DNA of 64,000 bases from JAZKFT01 sp039925965 (GTDB lineage: Bacteria; Bacteroidota; Bacteroidia; Chitinophagales; Chitinophagaceae): positions 1 through 64,000 of the forward strand of contig JBDSXW010000005.1 of the NCBI GenBank assembly GCA_039925965.1, in the 5' to 3' direction. Both the position numbers and the translations under genes were made by a program. The stretch's first letter is position 1; each line of letters begins with the position of its first letter. Positions 51,866 through 59,761 of this stretch are shown here, one piece after another. Under the pieces are notes generated by a model. The model was given only the letters and a program-made list of their open reading frames with translations. It had not been told where the DNA came from and made no database searches.

Positions 51866-52810
51866 TTACTTTATCCAGTTAAATTGGTACTCTAGTGGTG
51901 CTTTGATGCCTCTTTCTGATACTTTTCTAAATCGGTCTGGCAGGGCCATCAGGTAATCCCGGGCTTTTTCCGCTGCACTATTGATACCGCAGATTTCGCC
52001 GATTTTCCATTCTTTGATGAGGCAGCTGAGTACGTCTGCATAGTCCATGCTGGTATAAACCCCCAGCCGCTGGGCGGCATCGCTGAAATGTGCATAGGCA
52101 GTGCTGATCTTTTCTCCCTGTTGACGCAGGAAATGTGCAGGCATCACTATTTTCCGTCGCATCATCAGCTCAAAAGCGAGCATCATTTCGCTGGGATCCA
52201 ATTCGAAGATTTTGGTTACAAAGCTTTTATAAGCTTTTGCATGCCGGGCTTCATCGGCAGCAATGGTGCCGCATATTTTAGAAAGTGTGTCGTTTCCGTG
52301 CTGTTTAGCGAGAGTGGCGGTGCGGCGATGCGAAATATTGGTCGCCATTTCCTGGAAGGAGGTATACACGAAATTGCAATAAGGGTCGGAGCCGGTACGA
52401 ATGTCCATTCCATCTGCGATCAGGTATTGGGTGCTGATCTCCATCTGCCGCATGTCTACACGACCGCTTAGATACAGGTATTTATTTAATAGATCCCCGT
52501 GGCGGTTTTCTTCTGCACTCCACATTCTGATCCATTTACTCCAACCCTGGGGCTCGGACTTGCTGATACCGACAATATCCATCAGCCAACTTTCGTAGGT
52601 TGGGAGGGCTTCTTCGGTGATCACGTCTCCCACCAGAACTGCCAGGTAGTCGTACGGCAATACCTCGCATTGTTCCTGGATTAATTTTATTTCACTGCAA
52701 AATTCGGGAGTGCGGCTATCTGGTAGAAAATCAGACGGCTGCCAGTTGGTATCAATATCCTTAAGGTATTCATCGATTATACTTTCGATCTTTAGGGCAA
52801 GAAATTGCAT
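51866..52810 (-). CDS. Acyl-[acyl-carrier-protein] desaturase
   Basis: 314 residues from ATG 52810 (the longer frame opens only at a TTG). Soluble di-iron desaturase, ferritin-like, of the plant stearoyl-ACP type. The two metal motifs are SAEENRHGDLL and AADEARHAKAY, with a third Glu in SFQEMATNISHR. It introduces a double bond into acyl-ACP or acyl-CoA and needs ferredoxin; no ferredoxin gene is adjacent. Single gene. Confidence 0.93.
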   Translation of the reverse strand: MQFLALKIESIIDEYLKDIDTNWQPSDFLPDSRTPEFCSEIKLIQEQCEVLPYDYLAVLVGDVITEEALPTYESWLMDIVGISKSEPQGWSKWIRMWSAEENRHGDLLNKYLYLSGRVDMRQMEISTQYLIADGMDIRTGSDPYCNFVYTSFQEMATNISHRRTATLAKQHGNDTLSKICGTIAADEARHAKAYKSFVTKIFELDPSEMMLAFELMMRRKIVMPAHFLRQQGEKISTAYAHFSDAAQRLGVYTSMDYADVLSCLIKEWKIGEICGINSAAEKARDYLMALPDRFRKVSERGIKAPLEYQFNWIK

Positions 52811-53532
52811 CACTTCGATCCTGGTGTTCTTCAAATTCAATATACAATATGTAGAAGTTTAATGGATGCAGGTGTCAATGGATGGCACTACATACTCTTC
52901 GACGCGGTGAAGTTACGGGTTTGCACGACGTTTGGTTCAATTTGGTTTGGTAAGACTTGCCGCAGCGATAGTAACATCACTTTACGGTAAAATGGTATTC
53001 CCCAGCCATTGACGAACTGTGTCTTACAAGACTGTTCCAGCAAAATGCTGAGAGGAAAGTGTAAGCATGACAATTTAGTTCTTCATTTTTGTAAACAATT
53101 GTAATTAATACCATTATATAGGACGTCGTACCAGGTAATTTATGTTTAAATATCAGGCCGGATCAATAGTAGCGGCTGCGAGACCATCAATACATACAGG
53201 CCGTTCACCGTTGAATACCATGCTCCGAAAACTAAAAAGCCATCTCTGTTTGGAGATGGCTTTGGCCTTTAGGCCTTCAGATTATTTTTATGGACGTTTG
53301 GTTAACAGAAGTAAACCGAAGGTGTCCATGTCAGATCTGCATATTGCATGAATACCTCCTTTTTCTTTGATGAGGGTTAAAAGTAGGACAATATTTCGTT
53401 TTCCTATAGCTTCTTTCTTTCGACTGGAGATATTTTTTGTCGGCGGAAAACGAAACAAATCGGAGCGATGCATTGTAAGCTGGTTACTATAGCGAAACCG
53501 TTTTTGAAAATAATCACCCGTATTTTTCCTGG
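52811..53532. other. 720-bp gap with a possible small transcript
   Basis: Between the desaturase start and the LolC-type stop. On the minus strand AGGAGG (53355-53360) stands 5 bp before an ATG that opens a 15-codon frame (53302-53349, MQYADLTWTPSVYFC), followed by ATGGAC/GTCCAT (outer dyad 53290-53329) and a terminator at 53236. A second short frame, MDTFGLLLLTKRP, overlaps it. Neither has a known homologue to my knowledge. The 52811-53235 part shows nothing else I can support. Confidence 0.45.
53236..53263 (-). terminator. Terminator in the 52.8-53.5 kb gap
   Basis: AAAGCCATCTC / GAGATGGCTTT, 11-bp perfect stem with a 6-nt loop; on the minus strand a T run follows, on the plus strand it does not. 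It ends either the LolC-type gene transcript, about 270 bp downstream of its stop, or a small RNA encoded in between. Confidence 0.75.
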
Positions 53533-54762
53533 CTATTGAAAGCGAAGTGCCTTTACCGGCGTGATGCGGCTAACGAGGAATGATGGCACGATCAGCGCCA
53601 GAAAGCAGACCAAGGCAGTACCTGCCAGTACGATTCCAATTTGCAGCCAGTTAAAATACACTGGTGCATAGCTTACATAATAGGTGGCTTCATCCATTGG
53701 TAAAAAATGAAACCGGTCTTCCGCCCAGCAGAGTCCCAGGCCAAGTATAGAACCTAAGGCGATGCCCGCAACGCTGATATAGGAAGCGTACATCAGAAAT
53801 ATTTTTTGGATGGAGCGATTTCCTGCACCCAGTGATTGCAGCAGCCCCACCATGGTCGTGCGTTCCAGCACCAGTATGAGCAGGCAGGTGATCAGGTTGA
53901 TAATGGCCACAACTGCCATAATGCAGATCACAATCCATTTAGTCTGGTGTTGCACATCCAACCAGTCAAAAATATTAGGATACTGTTTCCGGATGGTCAG
54001 GCTGTTGAGCCCATCTGGAAGTTGTTTAAATATTTGGGTATTGATGGTATCCAGCAGGTCCAGGTTTTTCACCCACACCTCGTAGCCCCCAATCTGTTCC
54101 TTATCCCAAAGATTCATCCGGCGCAGCAGCCGGATATCTGTCAGAGCAAAACCCTGGTCATATTCTTCGATACCAGTTTTAAAGATGCCCGCCACTTTTA
54201 CTTTGCGGTACTGGATATTGCTTTCGCCCCGAAGAAAATAAAGTAACAGGCTGTCGTTGGTTTTTACTTTCAGGTCGGAGGCCATTTTTTTGCTCAGCAC
54301 CACCTCGCGGGTATAGGAAGTGTCGGTAAAACCGATCCCGGTGCCGGACTCCATGAAGGGTTCGAAATGGCCCCAGTCGAAGGAACTGTCAAAGCCTTTG
54401 AGCACGACCCCGCTAAAGGTTTCATCTTTTTTGAGGATGGCGCTTTTGGTTGCAAACGGTTGTACATGAGCAACGCCTGGTGTTGCCGCAATAAGTGCTC
54501 TGAAGCCGGTGCTGTCTTTAAATCCTTCCTCTTCCGCCATGATCGTCCGGCTAGGGCTATACAATTCGACATGGATATGGCCCCAAAAGCTAAACACCTT
54601 TTTACTCACAGTATCCTGGAACCCATTAACCAGGCATAAGGTGACCAGCATCGCAGCTACACTTACACCGGTTGCCACCACAGAAAGGCGAATAATAAAT
54701 TTGGAAAACGATTGCTGCGGTGCAGAAATGATTTTTCTTGCTATAAAGGCACTCCAGTTCAT
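53533..54762 (-). CDS. LolC/LolE-type ABC transporter permease
   Basis: 409 residues with one N-terminal helix (about 25-48), a large periplasmic domain and three helices at the C-terminal end (275-300, 330-350, 370-395), the FtsX/LolCE arrangement. IARKIISAPQQSFSKFIIRLSVVATGVSVAAML and LLQSLGAGNRSIQKIFLMYASYISVAGIALGSILGLG are typical. Candidate role: releasing lipoproteins from the inner membrane. The matching ATPase (LolD) is not adjacent. A second, larger permease at 1173 belongs to a different subfamily. Confidence 0.88.
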   Translation of the reverse strand: MNWSAFIARKIISAPQQSFSKFIIRLSVVATGVSVAAMLVTLCLVNGFQDTVSKKVFSFWGHIHVELYSPSRTIMAEEEGFKDSTGFRALIAATPGVAHVQPFATKSAILKKDETFSGVVLKGFDSSFDWGHFEPFMESGTGIGFTDTSYTREVVLSKKMASDLKVKTNDSLLLYFLRGESNIQYRKVKVAGIFKTGIEEYDQGFALTDIRLLRRMNLWDKEQIGGYEVWVKNLDLLDTINTQIFKQLPDGLNSLTIRKQYPNIFDWLDVQHQTKWIVICIMAVVAIINLITCLLILVLERTTMVGLLQSLGAGNRSIQKIFLMYASYISVAGIALGSILGLGLCWAEDRFHFLPMDEATYYVSYAPVYFNWLQIGIVLAGTALVCFLALIVPSFLVSRITPVKALRFQ

Positions 54763-54830
54763 TGTGGGCCAAAACTAACGGCTTATTAGTTACGGGGGTG
54801 CAGGTCCACGGTTTTGAGGGTGTGGAAGTG

Positions 54831-54992
54831 TAAGAGTTCACGAGTTAAAGTGCACGGGTTGTCTACATGTTGCCATTTGCAAGTAATTAACAGGGGGGAG
54901 ACATCCCATTAAGCAATTTCCCGAGGAACATAACGCCTACAAAAAGACGGACTCGTGAACTTGTGAACGAGTGAACTCTCGAACTCTTAAAG
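54831..54992. repeat. Octamer array and its inverted partner
   Basis: 54951-54990 contains GAAC four times with 8-bp period (GTGAACNN units). The left side (54831-54858, AGAGTTCACGAGTTAAAGTGCACGG) carries the reverse-complement motif with the same period. They face each other across about 90 bp and lie before the DUF5103 start. Confidence 0.6.
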
Positions 54993-55048
54993 CGTTCCTT
55001 ATTTGCCACCAGGAACAGAGCAATCGTAATTATTATTACTTTCACCAT

Positions 55049-56329
55049 ATGCAAAAGATTTTTCTGCCGGTTTTTTCGTTGATATTTTCTATCCAGGTTT
55101 TTGCCTTGCCATTTGCCGGGGAAGTGATTAAGAGTGAATCGATTAAAAGTATCAAACTCTTCCCTGTCGGAGACCAGACTTCCTATGCCATTGTACCGCT
55201 GAATGCCGAGGAGCAACTGGAACTTCATTTTGATGATATCAACGTATATTCAAAAAACTATTACTATACCTACCAGCTTTGCGATGCGGACTGGGTGCCG
55301 GTGGATCTGAGTCAGTTTGATTATATCAAGGGCTTTTCGCAGGTACGGTTGACCTTGTTCAGGCAGTCGTCCGTAAGTATTACCCGCTATGTACATTACA
55401 GTGCCAAACTGCCGGCAAAAAATTGTATGCCGAGCCGCAGTGGCAATTATTTGCTGAAAGTGTTCGAAAATGGCGACACGACCAAGCTGGCTTTTACCAA
55501 GAAAATGCTGGTGGTGGATAACAAAGTAGCGGTAGGCCTTACGATTACGCACCCTTTTTCAGGGGTTGATTATCGCTTTCATCAGCGGGCAGTAATTAAT
55601 ATCAATCCTACTAATCTGGACATTTTTAATGTAAACCAGCAGTTGAAAGTGGTGGTACTTCAAAACTTCCGGTGGGACAATGCACAGGTTACTGCGGCAC
55701 CCACCTTTATCCGCAACAAAGTGCTGGAATATAATCAGGAGGGTCTCTTTGATTTTGAAGGCGGCAAAGAATGGCGCTGGCTGGACCTACGCAGTTTTCG
55801 CCTCCAGAGCGACCGGGTAAGAAAGGCAGAGTATACAGACAAAGGCACTGAAATTTTCGTGGTGGCAGATACTGCCCGTCCACAGCTGCGGTACCAATAC
55901 TACAAGGATTTCAACGGTATGTATTTTCTGGCGATGTTTGAGAATTATAATCCCTGGTGGCAAAGTGATTATGCAAAAGTGCATTTCACTTTTGTTCCTG
56001 AAAACCATGAAGCGTTTACCGGCCAGGACGTGTTCCTGCTAGGCGAACTCACCCAGTTTCAAACCAACGATAATAGCCGCATGCAGTACAATACTGAAAC
56101 CGGCTTTTACGAAAGAGATTTGTTTCTTAAAAATGGGTATTACAGTTATGAATTTGCCACAAAAGACCGGCGCCCGGGCAGTAGCCCTATGTTTAAGTAC
56201 ACCGAGGGGAATAACTGGGACACCGAAAATAACTACACCGCCCTGGTATATTATAAAGGCTTTGGCGGCCGGGCCGATGAGCTGATCGGCACCATAAGTG
56301 TGAATTCACTTGGCTCATTAACAAGGTGA
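55049..56329 (+). CDS. T9SS plug protein (DUF5103)
   Basis: 426 residues from ATG 55049, which opens the signal peptide IFLPVFSLIFSIQVFALP; the frame from 54971 is too long. The conserved order is present: SIKLFPVGDQTSYAIVPLNAEEQLELHFDDI, YTYQLCDADWVPVDLS, YIKGFSQVRLT and, later, GNNWDTENNYTALVYYKGFGGRADELIG. Members of the family act as the plug of the SprA translocon of the type IX secretion system, so this gene ties in with the two T9SS cargo proteins in the window. Single gene. Confidence 0.93.
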   Translation: MQKIFLPVFSLIFSIQVFALPFAGEVIKSESIKSIKLFPVGDQTSYAIVPLNAEEQLELHFDDINVYSKNYYYTYQLCDADWVPVDLSQFDYIKGFSQVRLTLFRQSSVSITRYVHYSAKLPAKNCMPSRSGNYLLKVFENGDTTKLAFTKKMLVVDNKVAVGLTITHPFSGVDYRFHQRAVININPTNLDIFNVNQQLKVVVLQNFRWDNAQVTAAPTFIRNKVLEYNQEGLFDFEGGKEWRWLDLRSFRLQSDRVRKAEYTDKGTEIFVVADTARPQLRYQYYKDFNGMYFLAMFENYNPWWQSDYAKVHFTFVPENHEAFTGQDVFLLGELTQFQTNDNSRMQYNTETGFYERDLFLKNGYYSYEFATKDRRPGSSPMFKYTEGNNWDTENNYTALVYYKGFGGRADELIGTISVNSLGSLTR

Positions 56330-56413
56330 TCACGATCCATACAGTAAGGTCCAGGCTGCATCTTCCGCCTGAGAGCCATACTGGATATGGGCTTCAGAAT
56401 TATTTAAAAAATA

Positions 56414-56446
56414 TTAGGTTAAAAAAACTGCATCCCTATATATTTG
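56414..56446 (+). promoter_or_regulatory. Promoter of SRP RNA
   Basis: TATATTTG at 56439-56446 is a perfect -7 box. TTAG at 56414-56417, 21 bp upstream, is a weak -33 box. The predicted start coincides with the 5' end of the RNA at about 56451. Confidence 0.55.
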
Positions 56447-56450
56447 CAGC

Positions 56451-56556
56451 CGGCAGGTCTTACACGACCAGCTCCTACTGAACCTCCCCAGGGTCGGAAG
56501 GCAGCAAGGATAAGTGGTTGTAGCGGTGCGATGTAATAAGCCTGCCGATTTTTTTC
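56451..56556 (+). ncRNA. ffs: Signal recognition particle RNA, small bacterial (4.5S) type
   Basis: Terminal stem CGGCAGG (56451-56457) / CCTGCCG (56541-56547) followed by ATTTTTTTT as a terminator. The apical part contains the diagnostic motif: CCAGGGTCGGAAGGCAGCAAGG, with the GGAA tetraloop and the Ffh-binding asymmetric internal loop AGCA. Length of about 97 nt is normal. It guides ribosomes making membrane proteins to the membrane with Ffh and FtsY. Confidence 0.95.
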
Positions 56557-56612
56557 TCTGGCAAATGCGATATTTGGTAATCATGAACTTGTTTTCAACC
56601 TAATGGAAGCCA

Positions 56613-56644
56613 TTTGCACATTCGCATATTTTCACATTTTCACA
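56613..56644. repeat. Octamer tandem array before the small transaldolase gene
   Basis: TTTGCACA, TTCGCATA, TTTTCACA, TTTTCACA in tandem, ending 8 bp before the ATG of the gene. Its position suggests a spacer or leader role more than chance. Confidence 0.55.
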
Positions 56645-56652
56645 TTAATTAT

Positions 56653-57306
56653 ATGAAGTTTTTTATCGACACGGCTAACCTTGAGCAAATCAAAGAAGCC
56701 AACGACCTCGGTATCCTGGATGGTGTAACTACCAATCCTTCGTTAATGGCTAAGGAAGGCATCAAGGGCGAAGAGGCCATTACTGCCCACTATAAAACCA
56801 TTTGCGAGTTGGTAGATGGTGATATCAGTGCCGAAGTATTGGGTACTACTTTTGAGGGTATTGTGGAGGAAGGAAAGAAACTGGCTGCTATCCACCCGAA
56901 TATCGTGGTGAAAGTGCCTATGATCAAAGACGGGGTAAAAGCCATTAAGTGGTTTACCGACAATGGCATTAAAACCAACTGTACCCTGATTTTCAGTGCT
57001 GGCCAGGCCATCCTTGCAGCAAAAGCCGGTGCTACCTATATTTCACCCTTTATCGGTCGTATCGATGATAGTGGTTGGGATGGTGTTGAATTGATTGCTC
57101 AGATTGCCAATATCTATAGCATTCAGGGTTTTAAAGCAGAAATATTGGCTGCTTCTATCCGCAGTGCGCTCCATATTATTAAATGTGCTGAGGCTGGTGC
57201 AAATGTTTGTACCTGCCCGCTGGATTCTATCCTGGGTTTGTTGAAACACCCATTGACTGATATCGGGTTGGAGAAATTTCTGGCGGATGCTAAAAAAATG
57301 GCATAA
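56653..57306 (+). CDS. fsa: Small transaldolase / fructose-6-phosphate aldolase family
   Basis: 217 residues from ATG 56653, whose MKFFIDTANLEQIKEANDLG is the family start. The Schiff-base Lys87 is in NIVVKVPMIKDG, and DGVTTNPSL and FSAGQAILAAKAGATYISPFIGRIDD are the other core motifs. Where E. coli FSA has Tyr131 this protein has Phe133, the residue of true transaldolases, so it more likely transfers dihydroxyacetone units in the pentose phosphate route than performs aldol synthesis. Database names would say fsa; I give that symbol with this caution. Confidence 0.92.
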   Translation: MKFFIDTANLEQIKEANDLGILDGVTTNPSLMAKEGIKGEEAITAHYKTICELVDGDISAEVLGTTFEGIVEEGKKLAAIHPNIVVKVPMIKDGVKAIKWFTDNGIKTNCTLIFSAGQAILAAKAGATYISPFIGRIDDSGWDGVELIAQIANIYSIQGFKAEILAASIRSALHIIKCAEAGANVCTCPLDSILGLLKHPLTDIGLEKFLADAKKMA

Positions 57307-57322
57307 GAAAGGGATTTTTTAA

Positions 57323-57350
57323 TGTCTGATGTCTGATGTCTGATGTCTGA
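57323..57350. repeat. Heptamer array TGTCTGA after the transaldolase gene
   Basis: Four perfect tandem TGTCTGA units (reverse complement TCAGACA, the same repeat as at 43009) begin 16 bp after the stop codon. Confidence 0.85.
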
Positions 57351-57385
57351 TATTCGGGGTTAATTTTAAGATAGCATTATTGTTT

Positions 57386-57413
57386 AAAGGCCTGGATTTA
57401 TCCGGGCCTTTTT
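57386..57413. terminator. Bidirectional terminator after the transaldolase gene
   Basis: AAAGGCCTGGA (57386-57396) / TCCGGGCCTTT (57401-57411), 11-bp stem with one T-G pair and a TTTA loop, then T. It sits between convergent genes. Confidence 0.85.
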
Positions 57414-57461
57414 AATTGCGGCCTGATAGGGAGCGGTTCTGTTTGGTTGGAGGTGTAGGTA

Positions 57462-58172
57462 TTAAAATTTCATTCGTTTTAAAATAAATCCGGGAATCAT
57501 TTTGATCACGATAGCTATAAGGCCCCAGGCGGGTTGTGAGTAGGCTAGTTTGGGCTTCGACTCGAGGTAGTCGATGTATTTGCGGGCCATTTTTTGAGTA
57601 GAAACAGTAAGCAGAGCAGGTGTATTGTGCCCGGCGATCATCTTTGTTTGTACATAGCCGGGAATCACCAGCGTGAAGGTGATCTTTGCCCCGTATTTTT
57701 CCTGCAGATTATGCACATATTGATGCAGACAGTGTTTGGCTTTTCCGTAGGCTTCGTTGGAAGGTCTGACTCTTACTCCGGCGATAGAACCGGTTATAAC
57801 TACATGCTCCAGAATCAGCCTGTTAACGTTAATCAGTTTATCCAGGAAAAACTGGATGCCGGTACAATTGACCAGCATTGTTTTTTCCGGTTCGCTATTG
57901 TCGGGAGGTAACCAGCCGGCATAGGTAATACAGTATTCAATGTCCGTAAGATCCAAATCTGATGGGTTGAGCAGGTCGTAAGTGTGCAAGTGTATATGAT
58001 GACCGAGGGCGTCGCCTTGATGCGCTAAAGCTTTCAAAGGTTCTATATTGCGGGCTAGAAGATGGAACGTGCATTGGTGCCAATTTTCGATGAGCATTCG
58101 AATGAAAACTAGGGCCATATCACTGCCGGCACCGAGTATCAGGATGTTTTTATGAGATCGTTTGTGTGGCAT
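57462..58172 (-). CDS. DprE2-like short-chain reductase
   Basis: 236 residues from ATG 58172, so the long frame from 58286 is not used. Classical SDR: cofactor loop NILILGAGSDMALVFIRML, catalytic Ser in VVITGSIAGVRV and YxxxK as AYGKAKHCLHQY. In mycobacteria DprE2 reduces the 2-keto intermediate made by DprE1 to decaprenyl-phosphoryl-arabinose. The upstream gene on the same strand encodes a DprE1-like enzyme and overlaps this one by 23 bp, which supports coupling and the same two-step epimerisation here. Confidence 0.85.
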   Translation of the reverse strand: MPHKRSHKNILILGAGSDMALVFIRMLIENWHQCTFHLLARNIEPLKALAHQGDALGHHIHLHTYDLLNPSDLDLTDIEYCITYAGWLPPDNSEPEKTMLVNCTGIQFFLDKLINVNRLILEHVVITGSIAGVRVRPSNEAYGKAKHCLHQYVHNLQEKYGAKITFTLVIPGYVQTKMIAGHNTPALLTVSTQKMARKYIDYLESKPKLAYSQPAWGLIAIVIKMIPGFILKRMKF

Positions 58173-59430
58173 AACGCGTGTTTTGTAAGGACTTAAAGTT
58201 TGTTGTGTTAGGAACCGGTTGAGGTATCGATGAGAGCGCGTCTTTGGTTTTATAAATGCTACCGCCCAGGGCTTTGATGATTGCATCCATCTCTGCTATC
58301 AGCGAAACTGCGTATTTGTTATGAACAAAATCCAAGGCCATATTATATCCTTCCTGTGGAAATGAGTAAAGGGTCTCAGCGTTTCCTTTTCCAAATAATT
58401 TTACTACCGCCAGCGTACAAGTGGCTTTTGACTGCCTGATTTTTTCTATTACCTGTAGCATACCCCTTTCCGCTATAACATGCGGCAATTGAAAATGGTA
58501 CTGGAGCATTCCATTCGGGCCATACAAATTGTTCCAGTTGCGGATACGATCCAGCGGGTAGAAGAAATCGTTATAGTGTACCATCCGGGTCGGCGTTTTT
58601 TTTGCCTTGCTAAAATAGTTGCGGTTAAACCACTTAAAAGCAAACGCCGGCAGGGCAAATGGGAACCGGATTGGTACAGATTTCATGAATCCGACTGTCA
58701 CAACAACCGGGCCCGTTCTATCTGTGATTTTTTGTTCGGGGACCCAGCCCGCAGTTTTCACAATGCCGCAGACATCTTTGTTCAGCAAGTCGAGCCAGGC
58801 AGCCATATAGGGTGCAGCTTTGTGGGCTTCCATCAACTGCAACAATTCTTTAAACGAGCCTGCAAACCACTGTTCTTCTTTTACCCCGGTGGTTTCAATA
58901 GCTATTAGCGAAATGGTGGCAGAAGCGATAATGCCCGTCAAACCCATGCTGCCAAAGGATTCCAGGAAGAGTTGCCGGTTTTGATCGCGGCTGCAGCTGA
59001 GTAGCTCACCGCCATCGGCAATGAGTTTTAAAGATTGAACCGTGTTAAAAAAGCTACCTGCATGACAATGGTTTTTGCCATGCACATCGCTGGCAATGGC
59101 CCCGCCAATGGTGATGGATTTGATACCCGGCGTTACAGGCAAGAATTTCTTTTTGGGAACGATATGCTGCAACAAAACTTCAATGGTGATCCCCGCTTCC
59201 ACTTCTATCCAGTCTTCTCCTTCATTAAGAATTTTATGAAGCCCGGTGATATCTGCTACCGTGTGGTGCAGGCTGCTATCGCCATAACTCCTGCCTCTAC
59301 CGCGTGCCAATATGGATGGCGTATTTTTCACCAGCGCAATTAATTCATCAACAGTATCCGGCCGCCACACGGTAGCCTTCACAACAGGATAATTTCCCCA
59401 ACCGCTGATATTTTTAGTTGCTGACTGCAT
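58150..59430 (-). CDS. DprE1-like FAD-dependent polyprenyl-phosphoribose oxidase
   Basis: 426 residues from ATG 59430. FAD_binding_4 domain (about 15-180) with ARGRGRSYGDSS, PVTPGIKSITIGGAIASDVHGKNHCHAGSF and SMGLTGIIASATI; the substrate domain follows, with WNNLYGPNGMLQYHFQLP and VVKLFGKGN. It aligns with M. tuberculosis DprE1 without a gap over its catalytic end: Lys396 matches the essential Lys418 (IYKTKDAL), and Ala365 stands where DprE1 has Cys387, the residue attacked by benzothiazinones. The C-terminus after that Lys is about 12-17 residues shorter than in DprE1. It should oxidise C2 of polyprenyl-phosphoribose. Confidence 0.86.
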   Translation of the reverse strand: MQSATKNISGWGNYPVVKATVWRPDTVDELIALVKNTPSILARGRGRSYGDSSLHHTVADITGLHKILNEGEDWIEVEAGITIEVLLQHIVPKKKFLPVTPGIKSITIGGAIASDVHGKNHCHAGSFFNTVQSLKLIADGGELLSCSRDQNRQLFLESFGSMGLTGIIASATISLIAIETTGVKEEQWFAGSFKELLQLMEAHKAAPYMAAWLDLLNKDVCGIVKTAGWVPEQKITDRTGPVVVTVGFMKSVPIRFPFALPAFAFKWFNRNYFSKAKKTPTRMVHYNDFFYPLDRIRNWNNLYGPNGMLQYHFQLPHVIAERGMLQVIEKIRQSKATCTLAVVKLFGKGNAETLYSFPQEGYNMALDFVHNKYAVSLIAEMDAIIKALGGSIYKTKDALSSIPQPVPNTTNFKSLQNTRYATQTIS

Positions 59431-59761
59431 TGTTGACCTGTGGTAAGTAAAGCGAGTAGTAAGCGGAGAGTGGCGGGCATTCCCAAACCAGGCTCTCGCC
59501 AAAACATTATCTTTTGTCCATTTTCGAACTTATTCCTTTTCTTCAACCATTTCCACATTTCTTTTTGGCCCATTATCATATCTGCACCTTTGGCAATTTC
59601 CGTGTTTCCTTTCCTGGATTGTCTCATTTCCTTTAGCCCCCTGTCCCCCAACGAGGTGCCTCTCTGCAGTCGGGAACTGTTCCGGATAAAGAGCGCAATC
59701 ACTGCCGTAATCAACCTATTTCCACACTTCGACACTTTCCAGATTTTAATATTCTTAATTA
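59431..59761. other. 331-bp gap upstream of the DprE1-like gene
   Basis: Pyrimidine-rich on the plus strand, with degenerate TTTCCACA-like 8-mers (59554-59566 and 59719-59745) and, near the start codon, AAGTAAAGCGAGTAGTAAGCGG, a degenerate heptamer pattern. No credible gene or promoter. The only frames are shadows. Confidence 0.4.

Noticed and set aside
58150..58260. Frameshift at the end of the DprE1-like gene
   Set aside because: Neither alternative frame restores the usual C-terminus, and the frame in use ends in a plausible KSLQNTRY motif; an internal deletion fits better.
59379..59735. 118-residue minus-strand frame between the ubiA-like and dprE1-like genes
   Set aside because: Lys/Asn-rich, low-complexity translation of the degenerate repeat region; no recognisable domain.
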